Shown: positions 33,309 to 44,500, numbered from the stretch's first letter. The stretch is DNA of 64,000 nucleotides from Umbilicaria muhlenbergii (GCA_000611775.1 KK106982.1:434001-498000); one strand, 5' to 3'. Notes: generated by a model not told the origin, from the letters alone. Translations and numbers: made by a program.

Positions 33309-36300
33309 GAAGGACGAGGGTGCAGCTGTAAGGGAGTACACAGGTGGAAGAAAGGTCTCAGACCTATATGCAGTGAGGGCCGCTTGGTGAATGAATGACT
33401 GACGGTGCTTCGTCAAAAAGAAGGTGGTTATGAATGAACAATGAGAAGTCCTAGACCCAATAGTAGCGCAAAAGAGTAGAGAATGAACAAGAAGTGAAGG
33501 TGGCAATGCGAGGAGAAGGAAGGACTTGTTGCCAGAACACGCGGCCGCAATCAAACCTTAGACGTCAAGTCGGTGATTAATGCAGAGATGAAGAAGAAGT
33601 GAAGTCCAGGAAAGATATCAGCAAGAGGGGCCCCCAGGTCGATCATCACCGGCCTTTCATGCATGATAGGCAATTGTCCCATGTTAGTGCTCCGTGCCTG
33701 GGGCCCCCTCAACACCTTCAGATTCACCAATACCGCCATGGCACCACGACACTGGTGCCGATGGAGTTGAATGGTGCCAACAGCAAACTGTAAAGAAGGA
33801 TCTCGAACCGACGGGGGCAGGGGGCACGCCCCTGGGGGGTGCCGCCAAGCGTTTAGACACTCGTGCACGAATCTGCGCCGACTGCGAAACAAGCCGAGGA
33901 TCAAAGGGAGCAGCATCGCGCGGGAGCGGCACCAATCGGAGAATTGCTGTGCCTGCCTGCCCCGTCCCAGCGAGACGGATGAAACCCAAGCCTCGTGGGC
34001 TTTTGCAGCAGTCGTGGCGTCAAGGGGTGGGTTCGGCCGCTCGTCCATGCTAGCGCCTCATCCAGATGGAAATGCCCATGGGCTGATCAGGCCCGCCCCG
34101 GAGGACGAGATGGACTCGAATCACTGCTCGAGTCTCGGGGAATAGGGGCTGTGGGAAGGAGAATGGATTGTTTCACCGTTGTCGTGGACTCATGATGCTC
34201 CGCTTCACGCATGAGTGATGATAGTCCCCATCCCCCGAGCGAGCAGCAGTGAATGAATCATCGGCCGTCGCGGTCTCAACATCCCCGAGGCCATGGGATA
34301 CGTCATCCGCCATGAAACCGGATGGCCACTGTTCTCGAAGCATCCTTCCTCCGCCATCTGCAACAAGAGCGGACAGACATTTGATACGCCACTTCGTGTA
34401 CCAATCTGCGTTGGCGCTGGACCCAATCGTTGCCGCCGAGTGCACTGCAGGGGAGACATGTCCAGCGTCTGAGTGTGGCAAGGGGGTAGCGTGGGCGGCA
34501 AGCCAAAACGCCGAAGCGAGGGGCCTGCCGCTGCCCAGACCGTTGTGGCCCCTGAGCCTCGTCCAAACAAACACCAATGAACGCCATCGGCGCCGTGGAG
34601 CCTGATGCAGAACTGAACCTCGACCAGTGTCGTCTGATGACGGATGATCTCGGCGCTGGAGATGTAATGTTGTTACGGCTATCTGACGTGTCTTTTGTGT
34701 CGTGGCCTGAATTGCAATATGGCTGGCGACAAGATCTGAATCGATGAGTGTTTCAATGCCCCTGTATCGACGCGTGATTGCACTCGTGTCGTTTGCGAAT
34801 CGACAACAATCTGACGGAAATGTTATTGCCTTTTCTCGGCAACAGAAGAGGTGGGATTGATTTCAAATTTCTTTCACCGCATTCGTACCGTCAGGAGCAG
34901 GTTTGGGAAGCAAGCATGTCTATTCTCTATCTTTTCCGAGCACTCATGCTTCAACCTCGCTGTTCATTCTGTCCTTTCATCATGCGAACACTTCCATGAA
35001 CCCATGACTTCTGTACGCGAACCCCATGGCCAATCGATTTTCCCGTTTTGTTGCATCATCATCCAGATCTCTCCTCCATCTACCCTTCAAGACTCCGTCA
35101 CACCCTCATAGGTCTCATATACATTGCACGACCTACCCAACCAGGATCTCCCCCTGGGATCACCCAGCAAAACAGTCCCCACAAAACCACCCTCGACAAC
35201 CCCTCCTACAAACCCACTCCCCAGTCCAAACCCAATCCACGACGTCAAGACCCAACCAAACCCCCTACGACATATCCCCCCCGGTACGAACATATATCAA
35301 ATCACCGCGTCATCCTCCAACGGCCAAACCTTCAAAACCCGCACCCAACTCGCCACCCCTACCACCCCAATCCAATCATGACTCACCACCGCCACCTGCG
35401 CCTCACCAGCCCCCTTCCCCCAAATCGACCACCCCTGACCATTCAAACCCCCTGGTGTGCAGCTTTCTCCCCCCCCCCGGGCACACACACCCGCCTACCC
35501 CTGTCTCCCGCACCGAGAAAAAAAATCTCGCATGCAGAAAGGGAAGCAGCAGAAGCAGGAACGACAACTCGATCCCGGCCGCTAGGTTCCGAACTGCATC
35601 CATCCATCCATGCATCCACGAACCTCCCCGGCCGCATCGAACCTCCCTGCTCTCGAAGCGCCGCTCGAAAGTTATTTCCAACGCTGTTCGCCCAAGTGTA
35701 GACCGAGAGCTCGGACTGTCGAGTCACACCCTCCATCTCCGACTGTCGAAGTCGCTGCGATGCTGGTGCTGCAAAGGGTCGGGGGTTCAACGATGCGGGT
35801 TGCGTTTTGTGTTGTGGCGAAGAGGAGAAGGTGCTCGGATGGCGACCGTGGGCATTGACTTCTACTTCCCGCACTTTTCTCACTCGATCGGGGGGATACG
35901 GGCGTGTTGCTTCGTCTGCGTGGGTGGGAAGTTGGAGGTCTTGGGTGACGCGGACGGGAAGATGATGCTCGCCACCGTGGGGAGCTGTAGAGTTGAGGGG
36001 TTCATTGAGGCTTTGATCTCAAGGTAAGGAGAATCTACAGTCCCAAAGGGAAAACCCACGCGCTGCTTAGCCCCAAAAACCCACCTTCCGTACCCTTTGC
36101 TCTGTACAGCTCATCCCACTCAAGGCGATACTACCAATGTGCATCTCACGATACCCTACAATATGCATACACACAAGATCCCAGCTGTAGCGAGCGCAAC
36201 TTTCGGGTTCAATTGAGTCTCAAGGTAATAAATAACAAGTAATTAGACATTCACTTAATTCGAAACCAACAAACGCCGGCGCTGCATGCCAAAGGTCCAG

Positions 36301-36367
36301 ACTTTTATTCACAGCCGTGCCTCTTCTCTGGCGAAAAAGACACGGGCGAGCGAGCGCTCAGAAGCTT
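33309..36367. other. 3-kb gene-poor gap between protease and multicopper oxidase
   Basis: Many overlapping open frames occur on both strands because the DNA is GC-rich and, from about 34960 to 35480, strongly C-rich on the plus strand, with few stops. None shows a family motif. The longest (35026-36027, 333 codons) is a low-complexity Pro/Ser/Thr/His reading. One short plus-strand stretch near 35275-35381 (reading PPGTNIYQITASSSNGQ) looks more protein-like but lacks a start and ends quickly. Confidence 0.5.
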
Positions 36368-38372
36368 TCAAGACTCATACTCGGCAGACTCAAACTCGGC
36401 GGAATCGAGCTCGGCGTTTCGGTCCCAGAGACGGTAGGAGCGAGGGCTATAGGGGTGGGCGACGGTCTCGCGCTTGCGGGAAACGACTGGCCCTGTCGCC
36501 GGGTAATTGGCACTAGGAACGTTGTTTAGTACGAATACAATAATACCGGACGGATACAAGACATACCCATAGTCAGCCGTCGGGACTTCAGTATTAGCAC
36601 CGGTCAGGTTCAAGGGGTCATGCGTGTTGCCAGCCGCGTTACCGCGATCCGCCATCGGATAAGCCTGGCAAGCTTTGTAGTGGTTATGCGGGATAGTCAA
36701 ATTGGAATTGACAAGGACTTCCGGAGCTTCGATGATGGTGGCCGAGAAGCCGGACATGACGTGGAACTCGATGTGACAGTGGAAGAGCCAAATGCGTATA
36801 CAATTGTCAGTAATTTCCCGTGAAGGATGGAAGAGGGTAACTTATCTGGATTGTCGGCTCTGAACCGGATGACCGCGTAAGCATTGGGCTGCAGCATGAT
36901 CGTGTCTCGCCTCGCGGGTGTGCTGGAATAATTCGAATACGTTCCAGGGAAACTTCCCGTGTCAGGAAGTGTCCTTTCGAGCACTTGAAACTGGTGCCCG
37001 TGAAGATGCCATGGGTGTAGGTTGGTGTTGAGATTGTTGATCACTATCTCGACGACGTCGTTATGTTTGACGACATATGGATTGACATGGCCATATACGC
37101 GGGGATCGGAAGAGTAATTGCCACCAACGGTTAACGCCGAGTAAAGAGACGGGACCTTTTCCCCAATATAAGTGGAGTTGTTGATCACAAATCTGAATAT
37201 CACAGTCAGCGGTGGCACACACTCGGGGCTTGTGTGAAACGTACCGAGAAATACCGCTCATATTCGCAGCAGCAGTATTCATGATAATCTGATGATCCAC
37301 CGGCTCCAGGACAGGTTGGTGATCCAACGGCACGTAGTCGATGTCGTCGTAGAAATCTGAATTGCCCAACTCGTAGAGGAATGGGGCTGGTGGAAGTGGC
37401 GCACTATCGTTATATACAAGCCACCCAGTCACGTTTGTATTGTATCCCTTAGGGGGGAGTGTACCCTTATTGATGAACAGCATGTTGACGTCCATGGTGT
37501 CGAAGATCGGGTAGTTCTTGCTGGTGTCGTTTTTGGTGGTAATGAGGACACCCTGCCTTTGTCCAGGAGCGATACGGGCTTGTTGTGTTCCAGCGTTGAC
37601 ATTGGTTGGTTCCACGTAGACTCCATCGATTTCAACAGTGGTCATCGGATGTTGGTCGAAGAACCAGGCGTGACCCGGGTAATTCCCTGGACAGATGACA
37701 TGGACGAGATATGTCTTGTTAGGCTTCACTGGGATTGAGACGTTGACTCCCGAGTTCATCAAAGCACCAGCTGGCGTAGGCGTACCATCCGCGGCCTCAC
37801 CACTAGCGGACTGATATGTGTAAATAAGGTTCGGCATTTCCTCGTGATACCAGTCGAATAGGGTAAGAGTAATCTCCTCATCGTAGTGGAAAGGCGGATT
37901 AGGGTCGTGAACGATAAGAGGACCCCAGAGGCCATCCGGATATTGCCCCATGTTGTGTGAGTGATACCAATAACTGCCTGGCTTATCTACCTACTCAACA
38001 GTCAGTATCTGCGGCACAGAATCCGGAGTTCGGGCCCCTTACAATGAAATCATACGTGAAGGAAACTCCAGGAGCAATGGGGCATTGGTTGGTACCAGAC
38101 GAGCCGTCCATTTCGGTGGTACCCCGTTGATGGATGCCGTGCCAATGAAGACTGGTCGACTGGTTTCCAAGGGCATTGTATACATTGACGATCACACGGT
38201 CGCCCATATTGACGTCCACCTGAGGACACGGCCATTGGCCGTTGATGCCAATGACTGGCCTCGAGTACCCATCTGGAGCAGCAGTAACCCAGGTAATACT
38301 CCAGTCGTAGTGAACGATCTTAGCAAAAGCTAGGGGGGCAAAGCCAAAGAAAAAAAGAACGAGTGCAAGCAT
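36368..38372 (-). CDS. Laccase/ferroxidase-like multicopper oxidase, secreted
   Basis: Three-cupredoxin copper oxidase. Exons on the minus strand: 38372-38043, 37990-37245, 37192-36846, 36795-36567 and 36512-36368; 598 residues. The first ATG begins a clean signal peptide ([17 protein letters not shown]). Copper ligands are seen as [21 protein letters not shown] and HCHIEFH. The segment EGNAAGNT-like ([16 protein letters not shown]) and overall layout resemble the Fet3/Abr1 (conidial pigment) branch. Introns 1 and 2 are GT-AG; intron 3 has AT-AC ends (see its own entry); intron 4 is a 54-nt in-frame GT-AG intron with an ACTAAAC branch. With intron 4 removed no transmembrane anchor remains, so the enzyme should be soluble. 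Substrate (iron, phenol or pigment precursor) cannot be told. Confidence 0.9.
36796..36845 (-). other. Apparent AT-AC intron in the multicopper oxidase gene
   Basis: Reading the minus strand, exon 3 ends ...AATCCAG and exon 4 begins GCATTTGG; together they restore the conserved [16 protein letters not shown]. The 50-nt insert starts ATAAGT and ends TATAC, with a TTACTGAC branch-like element about 10 nt before the end. There is no AG dinucleotide between the donor and the copper motif, so no GT-AG solution exists. Confidence 0.75.
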
Positions 38373-38437
38373 GGCGACGAAATAAGATAATATCAAACAG
38401 ATCCCTGGAGGAGCATCTCGATGGAGGGTACGAGTAA

Positions 38438-38446
38438 CATATATAG
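38438..38446 (-). promoter_or_regulatory. Likely TATA box of the multicopper oxidase
   Basis: CTATATATG on the minus strand, about 66-74 bp upstream of the chosen ATG. The position supports that ATG rather than an upstream in-frame TTG. Confidence 0.5.
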
Positions 38447-39415
38447 CTCTCAGAACGTTGGGTAGGGGTGAGGGCCCAGGCCAGAGCTGGTGGCGAGCAT
38501 GGATCCTCCATGTTGAGGGTGTGGAGGATCACCGGACACTCACAGAGACAGCTGCGCCGAGATTTTTGCTGTGCCATCATCCTTAGCATCGAAGTGAGCC
38601 CAAAAGCGGTCACGCCACACTGGATGACAAGTATTGGGGGCTGCCTTATGGAGCTTTGGCAAGCCTCAGACGCATTGCAGCACGTGGAAGCTTCTGCCTG
38701 CGGTTACACAGCTTGATCAGTCGCTCCCGAGCAGTGCAGGCTGCAGCGACCCAGACGAGAATGCCTGACGGCTGCCTGCGTCCGGAGCACATGGATCGAT
38801 CGCTGGCTGGAATTTCGTCCGATTGTGTTCGGCGTTCAAGCAAGTAAGGTACATGGCTGCCAAGGTGTGGTTTGTCTCTTGGAGGTAGATGTAGCCAGGG
38901 AAGTGCTGGATCGTGTATGCACGAGCAGGGAAGCTAGCCGAGGCGCGACATCGATACCGGCAGTGAGTGATGTACATGATGGAGCGGCATGTCGAGGGCT
39001 GCAAGGTCGTGGGTGGTGACTCGCAAGATGTACCTTTGTCTATGGCATCATAGAGTGCAAAGTCGATGAGAAGGAGTAGGGCAAAGGGCGACCATCCGGC
39101 GTTCGAAGTGACCAGACGTCGCTAAATCGCGCTCGTTTAAGCTTATTACTTTAATTTAGGGCTACTCATCTCGATGCACCACGTACATTTAATCACCGGT
39201 AGTCCAATAGCAGAATATGCTCTTCTGGGACAGTCATTCCAAGCACTGTGCGAGAGGGCGTCGAGCAAGTGATCGAAGCTCACTGGTACCAGGGTTTCAG
39301 CTGCAGCCAAAAAAGAAGGTCGGCTTGAACGTATCAGATGCTTGTGCAGGAAAAGTGTGTCGGCGATTATCCTTGCGGCGTTCAACTCGGTCATTCTGTA
39401 CGACCATATTGCATT

Positions 39416-39437
39416 GACTAGGAGGCCGCTCCTAGTC
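39416..39437. repeat. Perfect hairpin, 9-bp arms
   Basis: GACTAGGAG and its exact complement CTCCTAGTC flank the 4-base loop GCCG, inside AT-rich DNA. No flanking target-site duplication or element body is recognisable. Confidence 0.7.
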
Positions 39438-40115
39438 TATCTAACCAAGATTATTGAATCATCTAGAAAAACTATTATAGTTCGTTGGTGGCGCACTATA
39501 CAGCTGGGTTTTGTTGAATGTAGTCTAACGATGTGCTCATCAGGCTGAGCCCAGAGCTACGTGTGGTCAAGAAAAGGCGCGTCGCTGGATTGAAGGAGCA
39601 GGATGGCACACCGCAACAAAGGAGCACGAGACGCGCCGTCTTACCGAGAGCAACATGAGATCATTCGGAAGTCTGGCACAAGGTGACTGGTCACATGCCT
39701 ACCCTGTTGTGCCTGCTGCCTTACAGCTCCCTTGCGGTCGGAGGTCGGGTTTTCAAGGGTTGTGTACTACTTATCACGAGCAAGCATCCCTTTCTTACAG
39801 AAAGAACTGATTTCTTTTGAGATTAGAGCGAGGTCAACCTGATCTCATTGAAGCTAACATCCTGTCTGTCCTACAACGATTGTACAACTGATTGATCTGA
39901 CTCATACAATGCTGATTTGATGACCAGTTCAGCTGACTCGTACAAATGCCGATGCGATGCACCGACACATTCAGCTTCCAACTATGCTAACCATCAGCCC
40001 TGTCAAATCCTCTGCCTCTACCTGGGATACCCAGCATTCGCTACCCTCGCCGAGTCGATAACAGCTAGCGAACGTGTGCTCATGCAGTGGTAGTCCACTT
40101 GGAAAAATGGCGCAT

Positions 40116-40795
40116 TCATTCCGCTGACCGAATCGACGACGGAAGCAGTAGCGTCGGTGGGGACTCGTACGACCACGGTATTCCAGAAGACACCGTATCC
40201 GTCTGCCTCGACCCATCATCAATACTGAACGCGCATCTCGTCATCGTGGACCACGTAGTTAGCGCCTCCGCCGTCATCGTGGTAGTCGTCCGCACCATCT
40301 GCCCGCGCAAACAATTAGCATACCATCCTATTCGGTTCACTGGTCTTTCGTATCCGAGAGTCTTGCGGATGGATACTAACATCTGGACGATCATAGATGT
40401 TTTGGAGAGCCAAAGCGGTACATCCCCCACAATCGACCTCTCGGGTCCAGGTGATGGTAGCCTTATAGACGGTCACGGTCACGTGCTGAGGGGTCCTCGA
40501 AGCGAACAGTTTGGTTGAGGTGCAGTTTGGAAGCCCGCTGGGAAAAGTTGATATTCCATGAGTAAGGAAAGTGGACGGGATGACGATGGGGGGAGTCGTC
40601 GGAGCCGGGGGAGGAAATGAGATCGAGGGATAGGTCCAGGTGGAAGTGGGGGTACCAGTTGTATTGCTGGAGGGAACGGCCACTCTGGAAGTGTTTGTCA
40701 GTATATCGATTGAGCAAGGGGTAGGTAACGTGGCTATGGACTTGCCCGATGCCGGCCAGGGCTGCGAGACTGGTGAGAAAGACGGGGAGCTTCAT
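40116..40795 (-). CDS. Small secreted Ser/Thr/Pro-rich protein with four cysteines
   Basis: Exons 40795-40746, 40684-40381 and 40298-40116 on the minus strand give 178 residues. A signal peptide (MKLPVFLTSLAALAGIG) is followed by a Thr/Ser/Pro-rich segment and a core with VTVTVYKATITW, VDCGGCTALALQ and RTTTTMTAEALTTWSTMTRC, a pattern common in fungal cell-wall or secreted proteins of unknown role. The first intron (61 nt) is best read as GC-AG: GCAAGT donor, ATACTGAC branch, CAG acceptor; no GT donor keeps the frame. The second is GT-AG (GTTAGT, 82 nt). Likely extracellular and O-glycosylated. The C-terminal 40 residues are the least certain part. No GPI signal is visible. Confidence 0.65.
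40685..40745 (-). other. Apparent GC-AG intron in the small secreted protein gene
   Basis: Starts GCAAGT, ends TTCCAG, with ATACTGAC about 12 nt before the acceptor. It joins GG to A, coding for Gly, so that the signal peptide continues into the Thr/Ser-rich frame. Confidence 0.65.
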
Positions 40796-40967
40796 GCTGA
40801 GCAGCTAAAGAAGACACCGAAAGGGCAGTTTGTAAAGGCGGGTGGTTCTGGGTTGGGAAGAGTGGATGGAATGGTAGAAGGCCACAAGAAGATGTAAGTA
40901 CTGGCTTGGGAAGAGCAGTTGATGTGTGGTAAAAGGAGGAAAGCAATTGCCCGGACAAGACCACAGA

Positions 40968-40975
40968 TTATATAC
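40968..40975 (-). promoter_or_regulatory. Likely TATA box of the small secreted protein gene
   Basis: GTATATAA on the minus strand about 175 bp upstream of the ATG, implying a fairly long 5' UTR if used. Confidence 0.35.
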
Positions 40976-41037
40976 CCATAGGCCTAAACACATGCTTGAA
41001 GACTGACCGGTCAATATTGAAATCATCCCCCTGAGTC

Positions 41038-41336
41038 AGAAATTTGACTTCGTCCAAGCCCTAACAATTGTGTCTCAAAAAAGCCTAGTGCGGTTTTGTC
41101 AAGCAGAACTAGGACTCATCGAGACAATTCACAACGCAGGCGAAGAGCACACAAAGGCCATCAAAGGAATGGTCGAACTTGGCGTCGTCGATGCCTTAGG
41201 TAGTAAGTTTCAACTCTTCTGCTCTCATTCGCCGCCAGAAGAGCGGATGATTGAGGTGTGTTGTCGAGTTGTAGCACAGACACAGGGGCTACCATACATG
41301 AACCACAGAGAAGTTAATAGGAAACCACTTTGGTGA
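41038..41336 (+). other. Unassigned coding-like segment
   Basis: An open frame of about 99 codons whose middle reads like a genuine helical protein (AELGLIETIHNAGEEHTKAI, then GMVELGVVDALG and ERMIEVCCRVVAQTQGLPY). It has no in-frame ATG at its beginning and could be an exon after an acceptor at 41035-41037 (GTCAG), but I find no upstream exon in phase. It may be a relic. Function unknown. Confidence 0.3.
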
Positions 41337-41505
41337 TGTTTGAATATACAGGTACCTATCTATGTTTTGCACTCATGCTATGCTAATTCAGGACCATAAA
41401 ATCGACAAGCAAGTCGATAGCAGGCATTTCCGATCAGACAGATCAATCTGAAGCCATGACCTCCGACAGTACCAACGCCCCGATCCATACAGACACAGAG
41501 CACAA

Positions 41506-44500
41506 TCATTTTCGTAGCTTGAGCATGACATAAGGGATTTCCACATCCTCCTCAGTCTGGTCTTCAGCCGTCACTTCGAAAATGACGTTCTTCTGATGAG
41601 CGGGAATAGGCTTCTTGCTGATGGTTTCGACAAGCTCGCTTAGCCTGTTACAGAGATTGTCAGCAACGCTGGATGTACAGTAGCTACAACCGGGCAGACT
41701 TACTTCATGACCAGCCTATCCTTGAGCTTGCTTGGCGGATAGAAGCTGGCATATAGCAAGCTCACTCCTGAACTGACCATTGTGATATCCAAGCCCTTTT
41801 CCTTAAAGTCGTGCAGGAAATCCCTCAAGAGGACGTCGTCCACCTCGAAGCGATCCCACAGCTTGTCAATAGTGACCTCCCCGTTCTTGCTCAGGTATTT
41901 GCCCTTCGGACTTGCAATCGGCTCGCTGAAACCGAAGAACGGAAGGGCAATGTTCACAAATCCGTTCTTGTACTGCTCAAGATCTGTCTTTCCATCGATG
42001 ATCTTGTAGAGCTCCATGATAACCAAGCCAGTAACCAGTGCAGTCGTGGTGGCAATTGCCGGAATGATTTTTCCTGCGATGAATTTGGTCTTGTGACGAT
42101 CTGCTTGCGCAATGGCATAGTTCTCAGCCCGAAGGTTGCTTGCAGCAGTAATGAAATCAATGTGGTGATTGGAGTCGTCATCTTTTTCAAATTCAACCGG
42201 CTGGAGTTTGACACCATCAAGCGATTTTGGTGGTGGCAGCGTCGAGATTATCTCCTCAAGCTCGGCGTTGTCATTGAAAGCGGGTCGGTTAGCGTTTGGA
42301 TCGGGTTCGTTATCATCGGCTTGGATCTTGACGGTAGGATTGGGAGAGAACTCTGGGATGATCATGTTATCCATAACCTTCCGGTAGTGATCTTCCTTGA
42401 CACCATCACTCTTGATCCCATAGTTGAAGGCATGCAGATTCGCTGCTGCTACAACGAAGCCGAGGTGCGTTGGGTTATTAGCATTGAATTTCAATGGATC
42501 TGGAGCACGCTTAGGGCCAGACCAGAAAGGCGCACCGCTCGCTGTGGTAGAGTCTTTGGGGAAGTTGTAGAGCAGCTGTTGTATAGCGTTGTTGTACTGC
42601 TTTTCAAATTGTTGTCTTGCCCATTCAATGCAGTCATCGAAGTTCGAGGGCTTTTCGGTAACGAGGAAGTCGCGGAGATTCTCCAATGTTTGTTTCTCGT
42701 TTCCAGACTGCTTCAGGGTTTGCTCGATGTAGTTTGGCTGCGTAAGATATAGATTGACTGTTTCCGGTGGCCCGACAAAGTACGATTGGAACAGTTCTCG
42801 AGCCCAAGCAATCGTATGCTCAATTTTGTTTGGAAAGCTGCGAAGAGTGCACATTGGGAACGACTGCTCAGGAGGGTCCTGGGAACTCGAGTACGATTCC
42901 GTTAAGCTTGGCAGGATGACTTGAGTGTTACCTTTGGTACCGAGTGTCCCACTCTCCAGTAATGGTTTCCGGAAGAAGACGCACCGTCGATCAACGTAGG
43001 TTCTCGCGTCGACGTTATCCAAAGCATTAGTGACTCCGTCCAGTTCTTCCCAGAAGTCTTCGTTGAAGATGTGTTCCGTGTCCTGGCCCACACGATCTTT
43101 GAGGACTACTATCTTCCCCTTGAGGTCTGTATTCATCGCCTGCACAGCTTCAGCAGCACAGTCGCTCTTCATCTTGCCTACATCCTTGGGTCGGAACAAG
43201 AACTGTCGATTTAGGTTGCTCTTTTCGATCGAGTCCATGTCTGCAACACTGATCTTGCCCTTCGGACCGGTTGCTAGGCCAATCATTGCCCAATTCTTGA
43301 GCATCTCACATCCAATGGCGCCAGCGCCGACAAGGAATTCGTTGATGTTCGAAATCTTCTCCTGGAACTCTTTTCCGAAGACTGCGATCTGGCCATCGTA
43401 CCGGCTGTTCAGCGGCTTGCAGAGCTCTTCGGATCGGTTTGTGGAGGTGGGTAAAGACTCCAAAGAGTCAAAGTACAGCCACTGCACGATAGGATTGAAC
43501 TTCCCGGACACAGACTTGAGTACCTCCTGCGCGGCCAGTCCACCAAAGAAAGCAGCCATAGGGTTAAGGTCACCGCGAGCCTGGTAGCTCAACTCGCGAA
43601 TGAGCTTCTCGTCAAGCTCGACCTTATCCTCCCCTTCGCCAGCCAGGGACTGAGCATGCTTGAGGACTTCCGAAGCATCTTCATCATTGTGAGGACGCGG
43701 CAACTCTCCTCCATGGTTTTCTGCAAATGCATGCAAAGCCTGAAAGCCGACATGTAGCTGCTGAGGGCGATCAAATTTGGCGAAATCCGATATAAGGAGC
43801 TCGGGCTTCTTGAGTTGTTCCCTGAGTGGCTGGAAATCGATGAATTTTGGCATCTTTACCTGCGTATAGAGACCCCCGCGCTTGTACTGGCCAAGACCAG
43901 ACACGTCTCCGATTGAGAACGTATAGGGTCCCTTGACAGTAACCTTTCGAGGATCAGCGTTGTTGAGACCCTCCATGCCTTGCACTTCCGTGAAGGTAAC
44001 GTAGTCACCATCCTCCAAACCGTGTCTAGTCTCATCGAGCGCAGACACCAGACCGTCAGAGTCTATGTCCGCCACGATTCCACTGAGCGGATTTTCTCCA
44101 GTAGCATCTCCTACAGTGAACTGCTTCCCAAAGTCTGTGAATATAGTACCGAACAAGCCAAACGTGTCGGCTATGACAAGGTAAATGCCGTGTTCATGGC
44201 AGTAATCTGAGATGGCGATCTGGTCTCGCAGTGGGGTGCTGGTAAGCACCACAACCTGATATTGACTCAACTGGTTAAGGTCCGAGGTCAGACTCTTCGC
44301 AGGGTGTACCGAAACCGGAGTGTAGGCGTTTAATTCTGCTACTCGAGGAGCAGTGACAGTAGCTCGCGGCTTACCGACGTCTTCGGGGTGCAGGAAGAAT
44401 TGAGACGAGAGATCCGAGATTGCAGCAGGAGTGGGATCAAAAAGTGTTAAGGATTTGACACCAGCAAGCGCAATATTCTTCGCTGTTTCCAAATCGCTTC

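Larger units (their letters stand above)
38373..40115. other. Gene-poor gap between oxidase and secreted protein gene
   Basis: About 1.7 kb. It contains the oxidase promoter with a TATATAT box, an AT-rich part (about 39130-39540) and a 9-bp-arm hairpin at 39416-39437. No gene is supported; frames up to about 95 codons look random. Confidence 0.5.
40796..41505. other. Intergenic region with a TATA box, a palindrome and a coding-like stretch
   Basis: Holds a TATATAA element at about 40968-40975 upstream of the secreted-protein gene, the perfect palindrome TGACCGGTCA at 41004-41013, and an unassigned plus-strand coding-like stretch (41038-41336). The last part is the 3' flank of UBA1. Confidence 0.5.

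Noticed and set aside
33551-34605. Several 94-165 codon overlapping open frames on both strands
   Set aside because: GC-rich DNA with few stops; none has a recognisable domain and they overlap one another.
35026-36027. 333-codon plus-strand open frame
   Set aside because: Low-complexity Pro/His/Ser/Thr reading in C-rich DNA where all three frames are open; no signal peptide, motif or splice pattern supports a gene.
36291-38396. Upstream TTG as the start of the multicopper oxidase
   Set aside because: The ATG at 38372 gives a clean signal peptide and suits the TATA box position. TTG initiation is not expected in these fungi.
39416-39446. Helitron 3' end (hairpin followed by CTAA)
   Set aside because: A hairpin followed by a CTRR-like tetramer is present, but there is no TC 5' end, no AT insertion context and no Rep/helicase remnant nearby.
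31831-40795. Secondary-metabolite or virulence gene cluster
   Set aside because: Only a protease, an oxidase and a small secreted protein occur, with no polyketide or peptide synthase, transporter or cluster regulator, and the genes are separated by multi-kilobase gaps.
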